Source: Clostridiales bacterium
GTDB lineage: Bacteria; Bacillota; Clostridia; TANB77; CAG-508
Length of the DNA stretch: 64,000 nt
Direction: 5' to 3'
Assembly (NCBI GenBank): GCA_003525075.1
Contig: DQFO01000016.1
Location: forward strand, 52,022 to 116,021
The position numbers were made by a program, and so were the translations under genes. Of this stretch, positions 42,624-52,466 are shown piece by piece. Position 1 is the first letter of the stretch. Each line of letters starts with the position of its first letter. A model generated the notes under the pieces. It was not told where the DNA came from, ran no database searches, and saw only the letters and a list, made by a program, of their open reading frames with translations.

Positions 42624-43664
42624 ATGTATAAATTCAAAATAGTAAAATTAAAAAATTTTATTTTACCTTTTATATTAGTTTTTTTTACTATATGTCTTGT
42701 TGTTTTTTCTAATTCTAATTTAAAAGCTGCCAAAAATGGTTTAGTTTTATGGGCCAATTCTGTTGTCCCTTCTTTATTTCCTTTTTTTGTTGCTACTGAA
42801 TTACTTTCTTATACAAATTTTACATATTATTTAGGAAAATTATTAAATAAATTTATGAAACCACTTTTTAACATTAGAGGTGAAGGAAGTTTTGCCTTTA
42901 TTATGGGAATTTTAAGTGGCTACCCTATGGGAGCTAAAATTGCAGCTAATTTTAGACAAAATAATATTTGTTCTAAAGTAGAATGTGAGCGTTTACTTAG
43001 CTTTACAAATAATTCTGGTCCTTTATTTATAATTGGAAGTGTTGGAATAAGTTTATTTGGAAATTCTACTATTGGTTTTTTACTACTTTTCACTCACTTA
43101 CTTGCATCTATTTCTGTTGGCTTTTTATTTCGTTTTTGGAAGAAAAATGATTCTAAAAATTTTATTAGTAGTTCATCAAATATTAAAAACAGAACTATAA
43201 AATTATCTAGTTTGGGAGAAATTATTGGAAATAGTATTAAAAGTTCAATAAATACTATTTTAATGATTGGTGGCTTTGTTGTTTTGTTTTCTGTTATACT
43301 TTCTATTTTAAAAACAAGTAATTTACTTAATATATCTTGTTATTTTATGAAACCTATATTTAATTTTTTTAGAATTCCTCAAACATTTTATTCTGGTTTT
43401 ATATCTGGAATTATAGAATTAACCAATGGGCTAAATATAATTTGTAATATTCCTGAAAAAAATATTTCTATAAATATAATTATTGCTTCTTTCCTTCTTG
43501 GTCTCGGTGGCATTTCTGTCTTGCTTCAAGTTTGGAGTTGTATTTCTAAAACAGATTTATCTATTACACCATATATCTTAGGAAAGATTTTACAAGCTTG
43601 TTTTTCTGCATTATATACTTGGATATTTATAAACATTGTGCCATTTTTGAATTTTAATTTATAA
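42624..43664 (+). CDS. ylbJ: Sporulation integral membrane protein YlbJ
   Basis: A 346-residue polytopic protein needed for spore cortex formation in Bacillus. Typical segments: AAKNGLVLWANSVVPSLFPF, RGEGSFAFIMGILSGYPMGA, ECERLLSFTNNSGPLFIIGS, and ELTNGLNIICNIPE, with about eight helices. GGAGG is 8 nt before the ATG at 42624; an ATG 5 codons earlier overlaps it. Together with spoIIM and sigK it shows the organism makes endospores. Confidence 0.92.
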   Translation: MYKFKIVKLKNFILPFILVFFTICLVVFSNSNLKAAKNGLVLWANSVVPSLFPFFVATELLSYTNFTYYLGKLLNKFMKPLFNIRGEGSFAFIMGILSGYPMGAKIAANFRQNNICSKVECERLLSFTNNSGPLFIIGSVGISLFGNSTIGFLLLFTHLLASISVGFLFRFWKKNDSKNFISSSSNIKNRTIKLSSLGEIIGNSIKSSINTILMIGGFVVLFSVILSILKTSNLLNISCYFMKPIFNFFRIPQTFYSGFISGIIELTNGLNIICNIPEKNISINIIIASFLLGLGGISVLLQVWSCISKTDLSITPYILGKILQACFSALYTWIFINIVPFLNFNL

Positions 43665-43706
43665 AAAATCCATAGTTGAAATAATATCAACTATGGATTT
43701 TTCCTT
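43665..43706. terminator. Bidirectional terminator between ylbJ and the FtsH paralogue
   Basis: AAAAAATCCATAGTTGA ... TCAACTATGGATTTTT, a long perfect stem. Confidence 0.9.
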
Positions 43707-43719
43707 TCATTCCAAATAA

Positions 43720-45069
43720 TTATTTAGGATTATATTTATTATAGATAGCATACACCTCTTCTTCACTAAGTACTTCTTTTTGCAAAAGATTTTGAGCAAT
43801 TTCTTCTAACATTGTTTTGTTTTGGAGCAAATATTCCTTTGTTCTCTTGTAGAACAAATTCATGAGATCTACACTTCTGTTAAGAAGCCGATTGTTCAAA
43901 TCAGATCCTGCTAATTGTTCTAAACTAAGACATGAAACAGGAGCAATTCCTATTTCTTCATCAAAACAAAATTCAGTTAAATACTGCTTTACAAGCTTTG
44001 TTGTCTTTTCAAGATCTCCTTTCGCTCCACTAGTAGGCGAATTAAAGAACACATCTTCTGCAACTCTACCCGCAAGACTTATCATAATTTCTATTTCAAA
44101 ATCCTGCTTGGTCATTTTTCCATATTCATTCAAAGGATATGTTGCGACACGTCCAAAGAACTCTTGCGTAGGAATTATGGAAATATCTCGTATTCTCTTG
44201 ATTTGGGAAAGAAAAACACAAATTGCATGACCCGCTTCATGATATGCAGTTGCTTTCTTTTCTATAAATGTTCTGTTAATTCTTAGTGGAACTGCTTCAT
44301 CACAATTTATTTGAGCCTCACAAAAATCTTTGCTTAAAACATTTTTATGATGTTTTTGTTCAGCAATTTCTATTGCCATATTCATAATTTTTATAATTTC
44401 TAACGTAGAAGCTCCAATAAGTTTTTTGGCTAATTTCTTCACACTTACGCTTGGATCAACTCTTTTCTTATTGCAACAATATTCAATAATTTGCATTCTA
44501 TTATCAAAATCTGGTAGAAACATGCTAACAAACATTTCAAAATGTTTGGGACGTTTTAAAGAAGAACTGATTTCTTTAATATTTCTAGTTGTTGCAATAA
44601 CTAACACATGATCTCTTTTGTTCATTTCATATGCTAATTGTGCAATAATCCTTTCATTATTTTTGTTTTCTTTTCCCATAACATCAAATTCATCAATAAA
44701 AATAATACAAGATTCTTTTGCTCTTGCTGCTAAAAACAAGTGCTTTATATCTTTTGCATTATTTATTTCTGAACCAGAAATCATAATAAAAGGTAATTTG
44801 CTTTCAGCAATAAATGCTTTGGCAATTAATGTTTTTCCAGTTCCTTTCGGCCCATCAATAAGAATTCCTTTAGGAATTCTTTGTCTTAATCTACATTTTG
44901 AAGTACTCCGTAATTCTAATAATCGTATTATTTTTGCCAAATCAGATTTTTGACTTTCATACCCAATAATGTCATTAAAACTTACTTTCATTTTTGCATC
45001 TATTTTAAATGCAATTCCCCAAAAGTATCCCATAATAATTTGACCTAGTCTCCATACAATTTTTTGCAT
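43720..45069 (-). CDS. Short FtsH-like AAA+/M41 protein with altered ATPase motifs
   Basis: A 449-residue FtsH paralogue. It has a short N-terminus with at most one weak hydrophobic stretch and lacks the external domain and TM pair. Walker A GPKGTGKT, Walker B IIFIDEFD and zinc site HEAGHA with distal Asp in SGAKGDLEKTT are kept. The pore-loop motif (F-V/A-G) is missing: after MISGSEINN comes AKDIKHLF. The arginine-finger motif RPGRFD is RPKHFE. The peptidase site looks intact, while ATP-driven unfolding may not. AGGAGG is 7 nt before the ATG at 45069. Confidence 0.85.
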   Translation of the reverse strand: MQKIVWRLGQIIMGYFWGIAFKIDAKMKVSFNDIIGYESQKSDLAKIIRLLELRSTSKCRLRQRIPKGILIDGPKGTGKTLIAKAFIAESKLPFIMISGSEINNAKDIKHLFLAARAKESCIIFIDEFDVMGKENKNNERIIAQLAYEMNKRDHVLVIATTRNIKEISSSLKRPKHFEMFVSMFLPDFDNRMQIIEYCCNKKRVDPSVSVKKLAKKLIGASTLEIIKIMNMAIEIAEQKHHKNVLSKDFCEAQINCDEAVPLRINRTFIEKKATAYHEAGHAICVFLSQIKRIRDISIIPTQEFFGRVATYPLNEYGKMTKQDFEIEIMISLAGRVAEDVFFNSPTSGAKGDLEKTTKLVKQYLTEFCFDEEIGIAPVSCLSLEQLAGSDLNNRLLNRSVDLMNLFYKRTKEYLLQNKTMLEEIAQNLLQKEVLSEEEVYAIYNKYNPK

Positions 45070-45111
45070 AAAATGCCTCCTATAATAAATTTTCAAAGTT
45101 CGTACATTATT

Positions 45112-45140
45112 ATTATATCATATTTTACATAATATTACAA
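45112..45140 (-). promoter_or_regulatory. Promoter of the FtsH paralogue
   Basis: Minus-strand TTGTAA, 17 bp, TATAAT, about 40 bp before the start codon. Confidence 0.65.
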
Positions 45141-45166
45141 GTGATGTTTTGTTCTCTACTACAAAA

Positions 45167-45198
45167 CCCTTATAATTAGATTTCTCTAATTACAAGGG
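45167..45198 (-). terminator. Terminator of malQ
   Basis: CCCTTxTAATTAGA / TCTAATTAxAAGGG stem with T-runs on both sides. Confidence 0.8.
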
Positions 45199-45204
45199 CA
45201 TTTT

Positions 45205-46524
45205 TTAATAATCTTTTATTCTTTCTTTTAAATCATCAAAATTAATCAATTTCCAAGACCAATTTTGATTACTTTCAACTCCTGGCACATTAATTCTAGA
45301 ATTTTCATCAAGTCCTAAAATATCTTGAACCATTATTATTGGCATTTTTGCCTTACATTTTGATAAATATTGCATAATGCCAATATTTATATTTATATCA
45401 TAACATTCATTCTTTCTTAAAAATTCTTTTAATTTCCATTTATGTTCATCATCTAAAGTTTTATACCAACCATATATTGTATTACAATCATGATTTCCAG
45501 GAAAAACTAGTACATTTTCAGCTTCATTATCTCTATCATACAAATTATCTAAATCTATAGTAAATTGTAATATTTTCTGCCTTGTAAATCCATAATGTTC
45601 TCTTAATTTTATTGTTTCTTCTCTTATTTCCCCTAAATCTTCTATTATAAAGTTTTCAATATTTACATTTTTCTCTTTAAATAATTCATCAAAAAATCCA
45701 TAACTTAGTCCATCTACATATGTTCCTTCTTTACCTGTTTTTCCAAATGGTATTCTGAAAAATGAATCATATCCTCTAAAATAATCTATTCTTACTTTAT
45801 CGAATAACTTTAAATGATACTTAAATCTTTTTACTAAATATTGATAATTATCTTTTTTTATACTTTCTACATTATATACAGGGCTATTCCATTTTTGACC
45901 GTTTTCATTGAAATAGTCTGGAGGAGTTCCAGCTTCAAATGTAAACTTTCCATTTTCCATTTCAAAATATTCTGAATGGTATTTAGTTTCAACTGATTCA
46001 AATACTGGATATACTGGCATATCTCCAATAATTTGAACATTTTTAGAATTAGCATAATATTTCAATTCCATCCATTGCTTATATAATATATATTGCAAAA
46101 ATAAATAATAGTCTTTTTCATTTCCTGTTTTTTGGCTCATAAATTCTGCATATTCATTTATTTCTTGCAATATTATAAATTCATAATATTCATTATTAGG
46201 TCTAAAATTTCTATATGCTTCTTTATAATATTTTTCTTTAAAATTATCATATATTACTCTATCTTTATTTTCTCTTGTCTCTGCATTTTGTATTAGTTTT
46301 TCTTCTTTTAATTTGTCTACTGAAATATAATCTTCTTCCAATGCATAATAACTTACTGGAGAATATGGGTGTTTATCACATTCGTTTATTGGTAATATCT
46401 CCCAGTATTTTATATTATTTTCACTTAATATATCTATAAACTGATATGCTTCATATCCAAAGTCTCCTATTCCATATTTACTTGGAAGTGAAAAAATTGG
46501 AAGTAAAATTCCTTTTTCTTTCAT
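45205..46524 (-). CDS. malQ: 4-alpha-glucanotransferase
   Basis: GH77 enzyme that transfers glucan segments in starch/glycogen/maltodextrin use, 439 residues (a compact version; about 500 is usual). Opening SLPSKYGIGDFGYEAYQFID is typical. Nucleophile Asp is in KVRIDYFRGYDSFF, acid/base Glu in FIIEDLGEI, and the third carboxylate in FPGNHDCNTIYGWY. Monocistronic between its promoter at 46565-46593 and the terminator. Confidence 0.92.
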   Translation of the reverse strand: MKEKGILLPIFSLPSKYGIGDFGYEAYQFIDILSENNIKYWEILPINECDKHPYSPVSYYALEEDYISVDKLKEEKLIQNAETRENKDRVIYDNFKEKYYKEAYRNFRPNNEYYEFIILQEINEYAEFMSQKTGNEKDYYLFLQYILYKQWMELKYYANSKNVQIIGDMPVYPVFESVETKYHSEYFEMENGKFTFEAGTPPDYFNENGQKWNSPVYNVESIKKDNYQYLVKRFKYHLKLFDKVRIDYFRGYDSFFRIPFGKTGKEGTYVDGLSYGFFDELFKEKNVNIENFIIEDLGEIREETIKLREHYGFTRQKILQFTIDLDNLYDRDNEAENVLVFPGNHDCNTIYGWYKTLDDEHKWKLKEFLRKNECYDININIGIMQYLSKCKAKMPIIMVQDILGLDENSRINVPGVESNQNWSWKLINFDDLKERIKDY

Positions 46525-46564
46525 ATTCTTTTGTTCCTTTCTTTTTTTGCTTTTGCTTAAAATA

Positions 46565-46593
46565 ATTATATATTAATAAGTTTATTTTTTCAA
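46565..46593 (-). promoter_or_regulatory. Promoter of malQ
   Basis: Minus-strand TTGAAA, 17 bp, TATAAT. Confidence 0.7.
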
Positions 46594-46628
46594 TAGATAA
46601 ATATTAATAATTTTTCTAACTTTATCAT

Positions 46629-46672
46629 AAAAAACCAAGCAAAATTCTATTAAAGAATCTTACTTGGTCTTT
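46629..46672 (-). terminator. Terminator of the 530-aa unknown gene
   Basis: ACCAAG ... ATTCT / AGAAT ... CTTGGT imperfect long stem with T-run on the minus strand. Confidence 0.75.
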
Positions 46673-46677
46673 TTTAT

Positions 46678-48270
46678 TTACAACTCAACAGTCATAATTA
46701 AGTTGCCATCTTGATCATAAACATCTTCGAAAGTCTCCTGATATCCATACAAATCTTTACTTGTATATTTTGCATAGGAATAATAACCATTTCCAGAGAT
46801 TTTGTCATATTGAATTGGAATGATTTCTTTAAAGCCATAGAATTCAGCATTTTCAAAATCAACTCCTACATATTTAAACACTCCCCATTGACCATTTTTT
46901 CTAATCATAACAATCAATTCATCAGAATCATCTATAACTCTGATTTCCTGGCATTTAAGATGATGAATTTCTTTTGCTTTCAAATTATATTCAACATATT
47001 CATTATCCCTATCTGTTTTGTGAAATATAATGCTAGTATAATCTTCCCATACAATATCATTTTCTTCATCAAAAGAAAAATCTGTCACCTTTATTCCATT
47101 TAAATCATAAATTTGAAAACATCCTGAACTACTATAAATTTTTATATAATTCTCATCTTCAAATTCAAATCTATATCCTTCAATTTTAGTTTTAAACTCT
47201 CCATTAAAATTAAATATCCATAAGGTCTCATTATTAGGATATAGCAGACTAGAACCAATGGCATAACGCATTTGTCGTACTTGAAATATACGGAAAACAC
47301 TTTCACATATTACTTTACCATTATAATCAAAGATTTGCCATTCAGGATCATAATAATAACTACCTTTTATCATAACAGCAATCCATTTTTCAGTTGTCTT
47401 AAAACAATCTGTTAACCTTTTTTCAATTAAAGTTGTTACTATATGATTTCCGTTTGATGAATAAAACCTGAATTTACCTGTATTAAATTCTTCAACTATC
47501 AATACCTTAGAGAACTTATAAAGTCTTTCTCTTTCTTTAATCTCTAAGCCATTGTATTTAAAAACTTTTTCTTCACCTTCTTCTGCTTTATTTCCTATAA
47601 GCATTTTTAATAACTCATCACTAATACCTCTTGCCATAACATTTCCATCTTGAGTTACAACTGTCCAACCATCTCTTTCTTTTATCATCATATTCCAATG
47701 AATTCCAAACCAATAACAATTTGTTCTAAGAATCATCTGTAAACTTTGGTTATCTTTATAATTGGATTTAGGAATAGTTCCTAACAACTTATTATTTGAT
47801 ATATTATAAATCTTAATTTCACCACACTTGTTTTTTTCAATCAAATAATGTTCAGAAATCCAAATTCTTGTTCCAACTTCAAAATTGTTTTTGTAAGAAT
47901 CAGATTGACTAGAAACAACTACTCTTTCTCTAAATCCTTTATAAAACTTACTTGTACTACTAGATTGTAAAATGCGTTTAATTGCACCTACGATATATTT
48001 TCCTTCAGCTTTATATTTCTGAATAACTTTTCCTTCATAATTCTTAATATAGTAGCTGTCTTTTGATAATACAATAAAAGCCTCTTTACCAAATAAAGTA
48101 TTTTTTAATAAGCTATCCACATCTTTAAATCCAAATACTTCACTTATTTTTTCTCCTTCCGTGTTATATATACCAGCTTTTGTATCATTATTTCTAAGGA
48201 GAATTGTATAATTTCCAGAAACAATAACACTTTCTCCAATTGCCAAAACAGGTATGTTGATTTTTGCCAT
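46678..48270 (-). CDS. Large β-rich hypothetical protein (530 aa)
   Basis: Soluble protein without signal peptide. It consists of many short repeats of the kind strand-turn with Asn-Gly or Asp-Gly (AGIYNTEGEKISEV, WTVVTQDGNVMARG, WQIFDYNGKVICES, LWIFNFNGEFKTK, FQIYDLNGIKV, EDVYDQDGNLIM), about ten in all, suggesting a β-propeller-like fold similar to WG-repeat proteins. No catalytic motif is seen. Own promoter (48338-48366), AAAGGAAC ribosome site and terminator. Function unknown. Confidence 0.65.
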   Translation of the reverse strand: MAKINIPVLAIGESVIVSGNYTILLRNNDTKAGIYNTEGEKISEVFGFKDVDSLLKNTLFGKEAFIVLSKDSYYIKNYEGKVIQKYKAEGKYIVGAIKRILQSSSTSKFYKGFRERVVVSSQSDSYKNNFEVGTRIWISEHYLIEKNKCGEIKIYNISNNKLLGTIPKSNYKDNQSLQMILRTNCYWFGIHWNMMIKERDGWTVVTQDGNVMARGISDELLKMLIGNKAEEGEEKVFKYNGLEIKERERLYKFSKVLIVEEFNTGKFRFYSSNGNHIVTTLIEKRLTDCFKTTEKWIAVMIKGSYYYDPEWQIFDYNGKVICESVFRIFQVRQMRYAIGSSLLYPNNETLWIFNFNGEFKTKIEGYRFEFEDENYIKIYSSSGCFQIYDLNGIKVTDFSFDEENDIVWEDYTSIIFHKTDRDNEYVEYNLKAKEIHHLKCQEIRVIDDSDELIVMIRKNGQWGVFKYVGVDFENAEFYGFKEIIPIQYDKISGNGYYSYAKYTSKDLYGYQETFEDVYDQDGNLIMTVEL

Positions 48271-48337
48271 GATGTTTGTTCCTTTCTGTCTTGATATTTA
48301 TGTTTTTCTATAAGGCTTCTTGAGCCTCATCTTGGCT

Positions 48338-48366
48338 ATTATATCATGTATTTTATGTAAAATCAA
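48338..48366 (-). promoter_or_regulatory. Promoter of the 530-aa unknown gene
   Basis: Minus-strand TTGATT, 17 bp, TATAAT. Confidence 0.65.
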
Positions 48367-48510
48367 TTAATTTATTAAATTTGGTAATGAACTCAAAGTA
48401 AAAAGCGAATCTAAGATTTTCTATCAAATAAAAATTTTAAGAAAATTTAAGACTCGCCATATTTATCTAGTACAGAAAATCCTCCTACAAGGAGAACTTT
48501 CCTACTATAT

Positions 48511-48552
48511 AAAAAAGCAAGAAACTTTTTAGTCTCCTGCCTTTATTTTTGA
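48511..48552 (-). terminator. Terminator of eno
   Basis: Minus strand GCAGGAGACT-aaaa-AGTTTCTTGC (two G-T pairs) followed by TTTTTTA. The rest of 48271-48510 holds only the upstream promoter and no gene. Confidence 0.65.
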
Positions 48553-48564
48553 CATAAAGTCAAA

Positions 48565-49872
48565 TTATTTTATTATTGCTTTTCTTCCTAAATATTGAGC
48601 AACATCACCTAATTGATGTTCGATATTTAATAATCTATTATATTTAGCAACTCTATCTGTTCTACATGGTGCACCTGTTTTGATTTGTCCAGCATTCATT
48701 GCAACAGCAACATCTGCTAATGTTGTATCTTCTGTTTCACCACTTCTGTGTGATACAACAGCTGTCATTCCATGTTTATTAGCTAATTCGATAGCATCTA
48801 ATGTTTCTGTTAATGTTCCGATTTGGTTTAATTTGATTAATATACTGTTTGTTACACCTAAATCAATACCTTTTTGTAATCTCTTCATATTTGTTACAAA
48901 TAAGTCATCACCAACTAATTGGATTTTTGATCCTAATCTGTCTGTTAGTTTTTTCCATCCAGCCCAGTCTTCTTCTGCTAAACCATCTTCGATTGAGATA
49001 ATTGGATATCTGTTTACTAAATCTTCTAAGAAGTCTATCATTTCATCTTCTGTTTTTGTAACACCTATTTTCCAGAAATGATATTGTCCTTCTTTTCCTA
49101 TTTTCTTTGCTTCATCATATAATTCTGTTGCAGCAACATCTAATGCTAAAGCAACTTCTTCACCTGGTTTATACCCAGCTTTTTCAATAGCTTCCATTAT
49201 TAATTGAAGTGCTTCATCTTCATCTTTAACGTTTGGGGCAAATCCACCTTCATCACCAACACCTGTTCCTAATCCTTTTGATTTTAAAACAGCTTTTAAG
49301 TTGTGATAAATTTCGGCACACATACGTAAACATTCAGAGAATGATTTTGCTCCAACTGGCATAATCATAAATTCTTGTACACTTAATGTTGAATCAGCAT
49401 GTTTACCACCATTCATGATGTTCATCATTGGAACTGGCATAACTTTTGCATTTGGTCCACCAATATAGTTATATAATTCCATTCCTAATGATGCAGCAGC
49501 AGCTTTAGCACAAGCTAATGATACACCTAATGTAGCATTTGCTCCTAATACACCTTTGTTTTCTGTTCCATCTAATTCGATAAGCATTTTATCGATTCCA
49601 GCTTGGTCATAAACATTCATTCCTTCTAATTTTGGAGCTATAACTGAGTTAACATTTTCTACAGCTTTTAAAACTCCTTTTCCTAAATATCTTGATTTAT
49701 CACCATCTCTTAATTCAACAGCTTCAAAGCTTCCTGTTGATGCTCCAGATGGAACCATTGCTACACCATGTGATCCATCAAATGTTGTAACTTCAACTTG
49801 TACAGTTGGATTTCCTCTTGAATCTAATACCTCTAATGCTTCTACACTTTCAATTTCTAAATAATCTTTCAT
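48565..49872 (-). CDS. eno: Enolase
   Basis: Converts 2-phosphoglycerate to phosphoenolpyruvate, 435 residues, full length. Conserved SRGNPTVQVEV, PSGASTGSFEA, GDEGGFAPN, SIEDGLAEEDW with a metal ligand, VGDDLFVTN and catalytic Lys in ILIKLNQIGT, then VVSHRSGETED. Last enzyme of the glycolytic cluster on this strand, downstream of the GGGtGRT gene with an 80-bp gap. Confidence 0.98.
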   Translation of the reverse strand: MKDYLEIESVEALEVLDSRGNPTVQVEVTTFDGSHGVAMVPSGASTGSFEAVELRDGDKSRYLGKGVLKAVENVNSVIAPKLEGMNVYDQAGIDKMLIELDGTENKGVLGANATLGVSLACAKAAAASLGMELYNYIGGPNAKVMPVPMMNIMNGGKHADSTLSVQEFMIMPVGAKSFSECLRMCAEIYHNLKAVLKSKGLGTGVGDEGGFAPNVKDEDEALQLIMEAIEKAGYKPGEEVALALDVAATELYDEAKKIGKEGQYHFWKIGVTKTEDEMIDFLEDLVNRYPIISIEDGLAEEDWAGWKKLTDRLGSKIQLVGDDLFVTNMKRLQKGIDLGVTNSILIKLNQIGTLTETLDAIELANKHGMTAVVSHRSGETEDTTLADVAVAMNAGQIKTGAPCRTDRVAKYNRLLNIEHQLGDVAQYLGRKAIIK

Positions 49873-49952
49873 AAAACTCTCTTTCCTTTCTTATCATATC
49901 ATGTATATAGTATGAATCAATTATTATAAATGTAATCAAATTAATAATACAA

Positions 49953-50954
49953 CTATTTCATAGCTTCTTCAACAGCAACAGCTACTGCTACTGAAGCACC
50001 AACCATTGGGTTGTTACCCATACCAATTAATCCCATCATTTCTACGTGAGCTGGTACTGAAGATGATCCTGCAAATTGTGCATCTGAATGCATTCTTCCC
50101 ATTGTATCTGTCATACCATAAGAAGCTGGTCCTGCTGCCATATTATCTGGATGAAGTGTTCTACCTGTTCCACCACCAGAAGCAACTGAGAAGTATTTCT
50201 TTCCTGCTTCTAGTCTTTCTTTCTTATATGTTCCTGCAACTGGATGTTGGAATCTTGTTGGGTTTGTTGAGTTTCCTGTAATAGATACATCAACATCTTC
50301 TAACCACATGATTGCTACACCTTCTCTAACATCGTTTGCACCATAACATTTTACTTGGCTTCTTTCTCCATCAGAATATTTTATTTCTTCTACTACTTTT
50401 ACTTTTCCTGTAAAATAATCAAAATCTGTTTTTACATATGTAAATCCATTTATTCTTGATATTATTTGTGCTGCATCTTTTCCTAAACCATTTAAAATTA
50501 CTCTTAATGGTTCTTTTCTAACTTTGTTTGCAGATTTTGCTATACCAATAGCTCCTTCTGCTGCTGCAAAACTTTCATGTCCTGCTAAAAATGCAAAACA
50601 TTTTGTATCTTCTGATAATAGCATTGATGCTAAATTTCCATGTCCTAATCCTACTTTTCTATCATCTGCAACAGATCCTGGAATACAAAATGCTTGTAAT
50701 CCTTCTCCAATTGCTTTTGCTGCATCTGATGCCTTTTTACATCCTTTTTTGATTGCTATTGCTGCACCTAATGTGTAAGCCCAAGCTGCATTTTCAAAAC
50801 AAATTGGTTGAACTCCTTTTACTATTTCATAAGGATTAAATCCTTTATCTGTACAGATTTTTAATGAATCTTCAAAATCTTTTATTCCGTATTTTTCCAT
50901 AACTGGTTTTATTTGATCAATTCTTCTTTCATAACTTTCAAATGTTACTGCCAT
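49953..50954 (-). CDS. GGGtGRT protein
   Basis: A 333-residue conserved protein of unknown function named after the motif SGGGTGRTLHPDN, present at about residues 260-272. C-terminal MGRMHSDAQFAGSSSVPAHV and EMMGLIGMGNNPMVGA also match. In Clostridia and other anaerobes it is found next to a NifU-like protein, as here (gap 79 bp). An iron-sulfur or redox role is assumed from the pairing. AGGAGG is well placed. Confidence 0.9.
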   Translation of the reverse strand: MAVTFESYERRIDQIKPVMEKYGIKDFEDSLKICTDKGFNPYEIVKGVQPICFENAAWAYTLGAAIAIKKGCKKASDAAKAIGEGLQAFCIPGSVADDRKVGLGHGNLASMLLSEDTKCFAFLAGHESFAAAEGAIGIAKSANKVRKEPLRVILNGLGKDAAQIISRINGFTYVKTDFDYFTGKVKVVEEIKYSDGERSQVKCYGANDVREGVAIMWLEDVDVSITGNSTNPTRFQHPVAGTYKKERLEAGKKYFSVASGGGTGRTLHPDNMAAGPASYGMTDTMGRMHSDAQFAGSSSVPAHVEMMGLIGMGNNPMVGASVAVAVAVEEAMK

Positions 50955-51032
50955 CTTTTATTCCTCCTATTTTTATTGTAAGGGAAGACATTTCCCATTT
51001 TTACATCTTATTTATTTTTTTAAATTCTATTT

Positions 51033-51725
51033 CTATGCTTCTCTTGGATCTATCTTCTTTACAGCTTCGTCAAATCTTCCATATGTACCAGAAGCTTTTT
51101 CAATTGCTTCTTTAGGATCAATTCCTTTTTTAATATTATCCATCATTTTTCCTAAATGAACATATTTATAACCAATTATTTGGTCATCTTTATCTAATCC
51201 TAATTCTACTATATATCCTTCTGTTAATTGTAAATATCTTGGTCCTTTTAATGAACTTGAATATATTGTTCCTACTTGTGATGTATGTCCTTTTCCTAAA
51301 TCTTCAAGTCCAGCTCCTACTGGAAGTCCACCTTCTGAGAAAGCTGTTTGAGTTCTACCATATACTATTTGTAAGAATAATTCTCTCATAGCAGTATTTA
51401 TAGCATCACAAACTAAATCTGTATTTAATGCTTCTAATATTGTTTTACCTGTTAGAATTTCTCCTGCCATTGCAGCTGAATGTGTCATTCCTGAACATCC
51501 TATTGTTTCAATTAATGCTTCTTGGATTATTCCATCTTTTACATTTAATGTTAATTTACATGCTCCTTGTTGTGGTGCACACCATCCAATACCATGTGTT
51601 AATCCTGATATATCTTTTATATCTTTTGCTTTTACCCATTTTCCTTCTTCTGGAATTGGTGCTGGTCCATGGTCTACTCCTTTTGCAACACAGCACATAT
51701 TTTCTAATTCTTTTGAATAAATCAT
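51033..51725 (-). CDS. NifU-like iron-sulfur scaffold protein (GGGtGRT partner)
   Basis: A 230-residue protein with NifU/IscU-like features: Cys pair near the N-terminus (NMCCVAKG), GIGWCAPQQGACKLTLNVKD, IETIGCSGMTHSAAMAGEIL as the scaffold Cys segment, and ALNTDLVCDAIN. It is larger than classic IscU. The ATG at 51725 follows AAAGGAG. Operon with the GGGtGRT gene downstream; probably builds or holds a cluster for it. Confidence 0.8.
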   Translation of the reverse strand: MIYSKELENMCCVAKGVDHGPAPIPEEGKWVKAKDIKDISGLTHGIGWCAPQQGACKLTLNVKDGIIQEALIETIGCSGMTHSAAMAGEILTGKTILEALNTDLVCDAINTAMRELFLQIVYGRTQTAFSEGGLPVGAGLEDLGKGHTSQVGTIYSSSLKGPRYLQLTEGYIVELGLDKDDQIIGYKYVHLGKMMDNIKKGIDPKEAIEKASGTYGRFDEAVKKIDPREA

Positions 51726-51739
51726 TTTTATTGCTCCTT

Positions 51740-52405
51740 TCATTTATTACATAATATTTGATTTTTTATTTTACTTTCTTCTTGTTTTGCTACACGATAG
51801 TCAACTCTTTGATTTTCATCAACATCTGTTGTATCATATTTTACCACATTTACTTGTCTTTTTAAGTAAATTCCAGTAATATATTCATCAGATTTCGGAA
51901 CTTCTAAATTTCTAGTAGATAAATATTTATTAAATGCTTTTTCTTCTTTTTTTCCACATGGTTCTATATGTAAATATTTTTTTCTCCAATATATATGGTG
52001 ATCATAATATTCATCTTGGCCACCTAACAAATTATCATAGCAAAATGTGTATGTTATTCTATCATTTTTTATTGATATTGTTAAATTTGACCATACTTTT
52101 TGATTTGTTTTTCTAAATTCTTCTCTTAGTTCTTTTATTTCATCATATAAAAGTTCTACTAGTTTTAAATATTCTTCCTCTTCTATATTGTACTTGTTTG
52201 GGACTTCATATACATTTATAAATTTTCTTTTTAAAATTCCTCTTGGCATAAAATAGAAATACATTTCTCCAACTTGAACTTTTCCAAGTCTCTCTATTAT
52301 TGATGCATATAGGTATAATTCATCCCATTTTCCAGGTACTATATTGAAAAGCTTTCTTTGTATATTTTCATATAATTCTTTAATTTTTTTAGTATTATTA
52401 ATCAC
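51740..52405 (-). CDS. YezG-family (DUF600) immunity protein, orphan
   Basis: A 221-residue protein with the DUF600/YezG pattern: KELYENIQRKLFNIVPGKWD, ELYLYASIIERLGKVQ, GEMYFYFMPRG, WSNLTISI and the acidic DNLLGGQDEYYDHHIYW. YezG-type proteins neutralise LXG/YeeF-type polymorphic toxins. No toxin gene lies nearby; the neighbours are metabolic, so it is an orphan immunity gene, possibly guarding against toxins of competitors. A C-terminal basic tail is extra. Confidence 0.8.
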   Translation of the reverse strand: MINNTKKIKELYENIQRKLFNIVPGKWDELYLYASIIERLGKVQVGEMYFYFMPRGILKRKFINVYEVPNKYNIEEEEYLKLVELLYDEIKELREEFRKTNQKVWSNLTISIKNDRITYTFCYDNLLGGQDEYYDHHIYWRKKYLHIEPCGKKEEKAFNKYLSTRNLEVPKSDEYITGIYLKRQVNVVKYDTTDVDENQRVDYRVAKQEESKIKNQILCNK

Positions 52406-52466
52406 TTTTATCCACCCTTATTTATAGCGGGTTTTGAATTTTTTCGCTATTAATAGTTTATAATTC

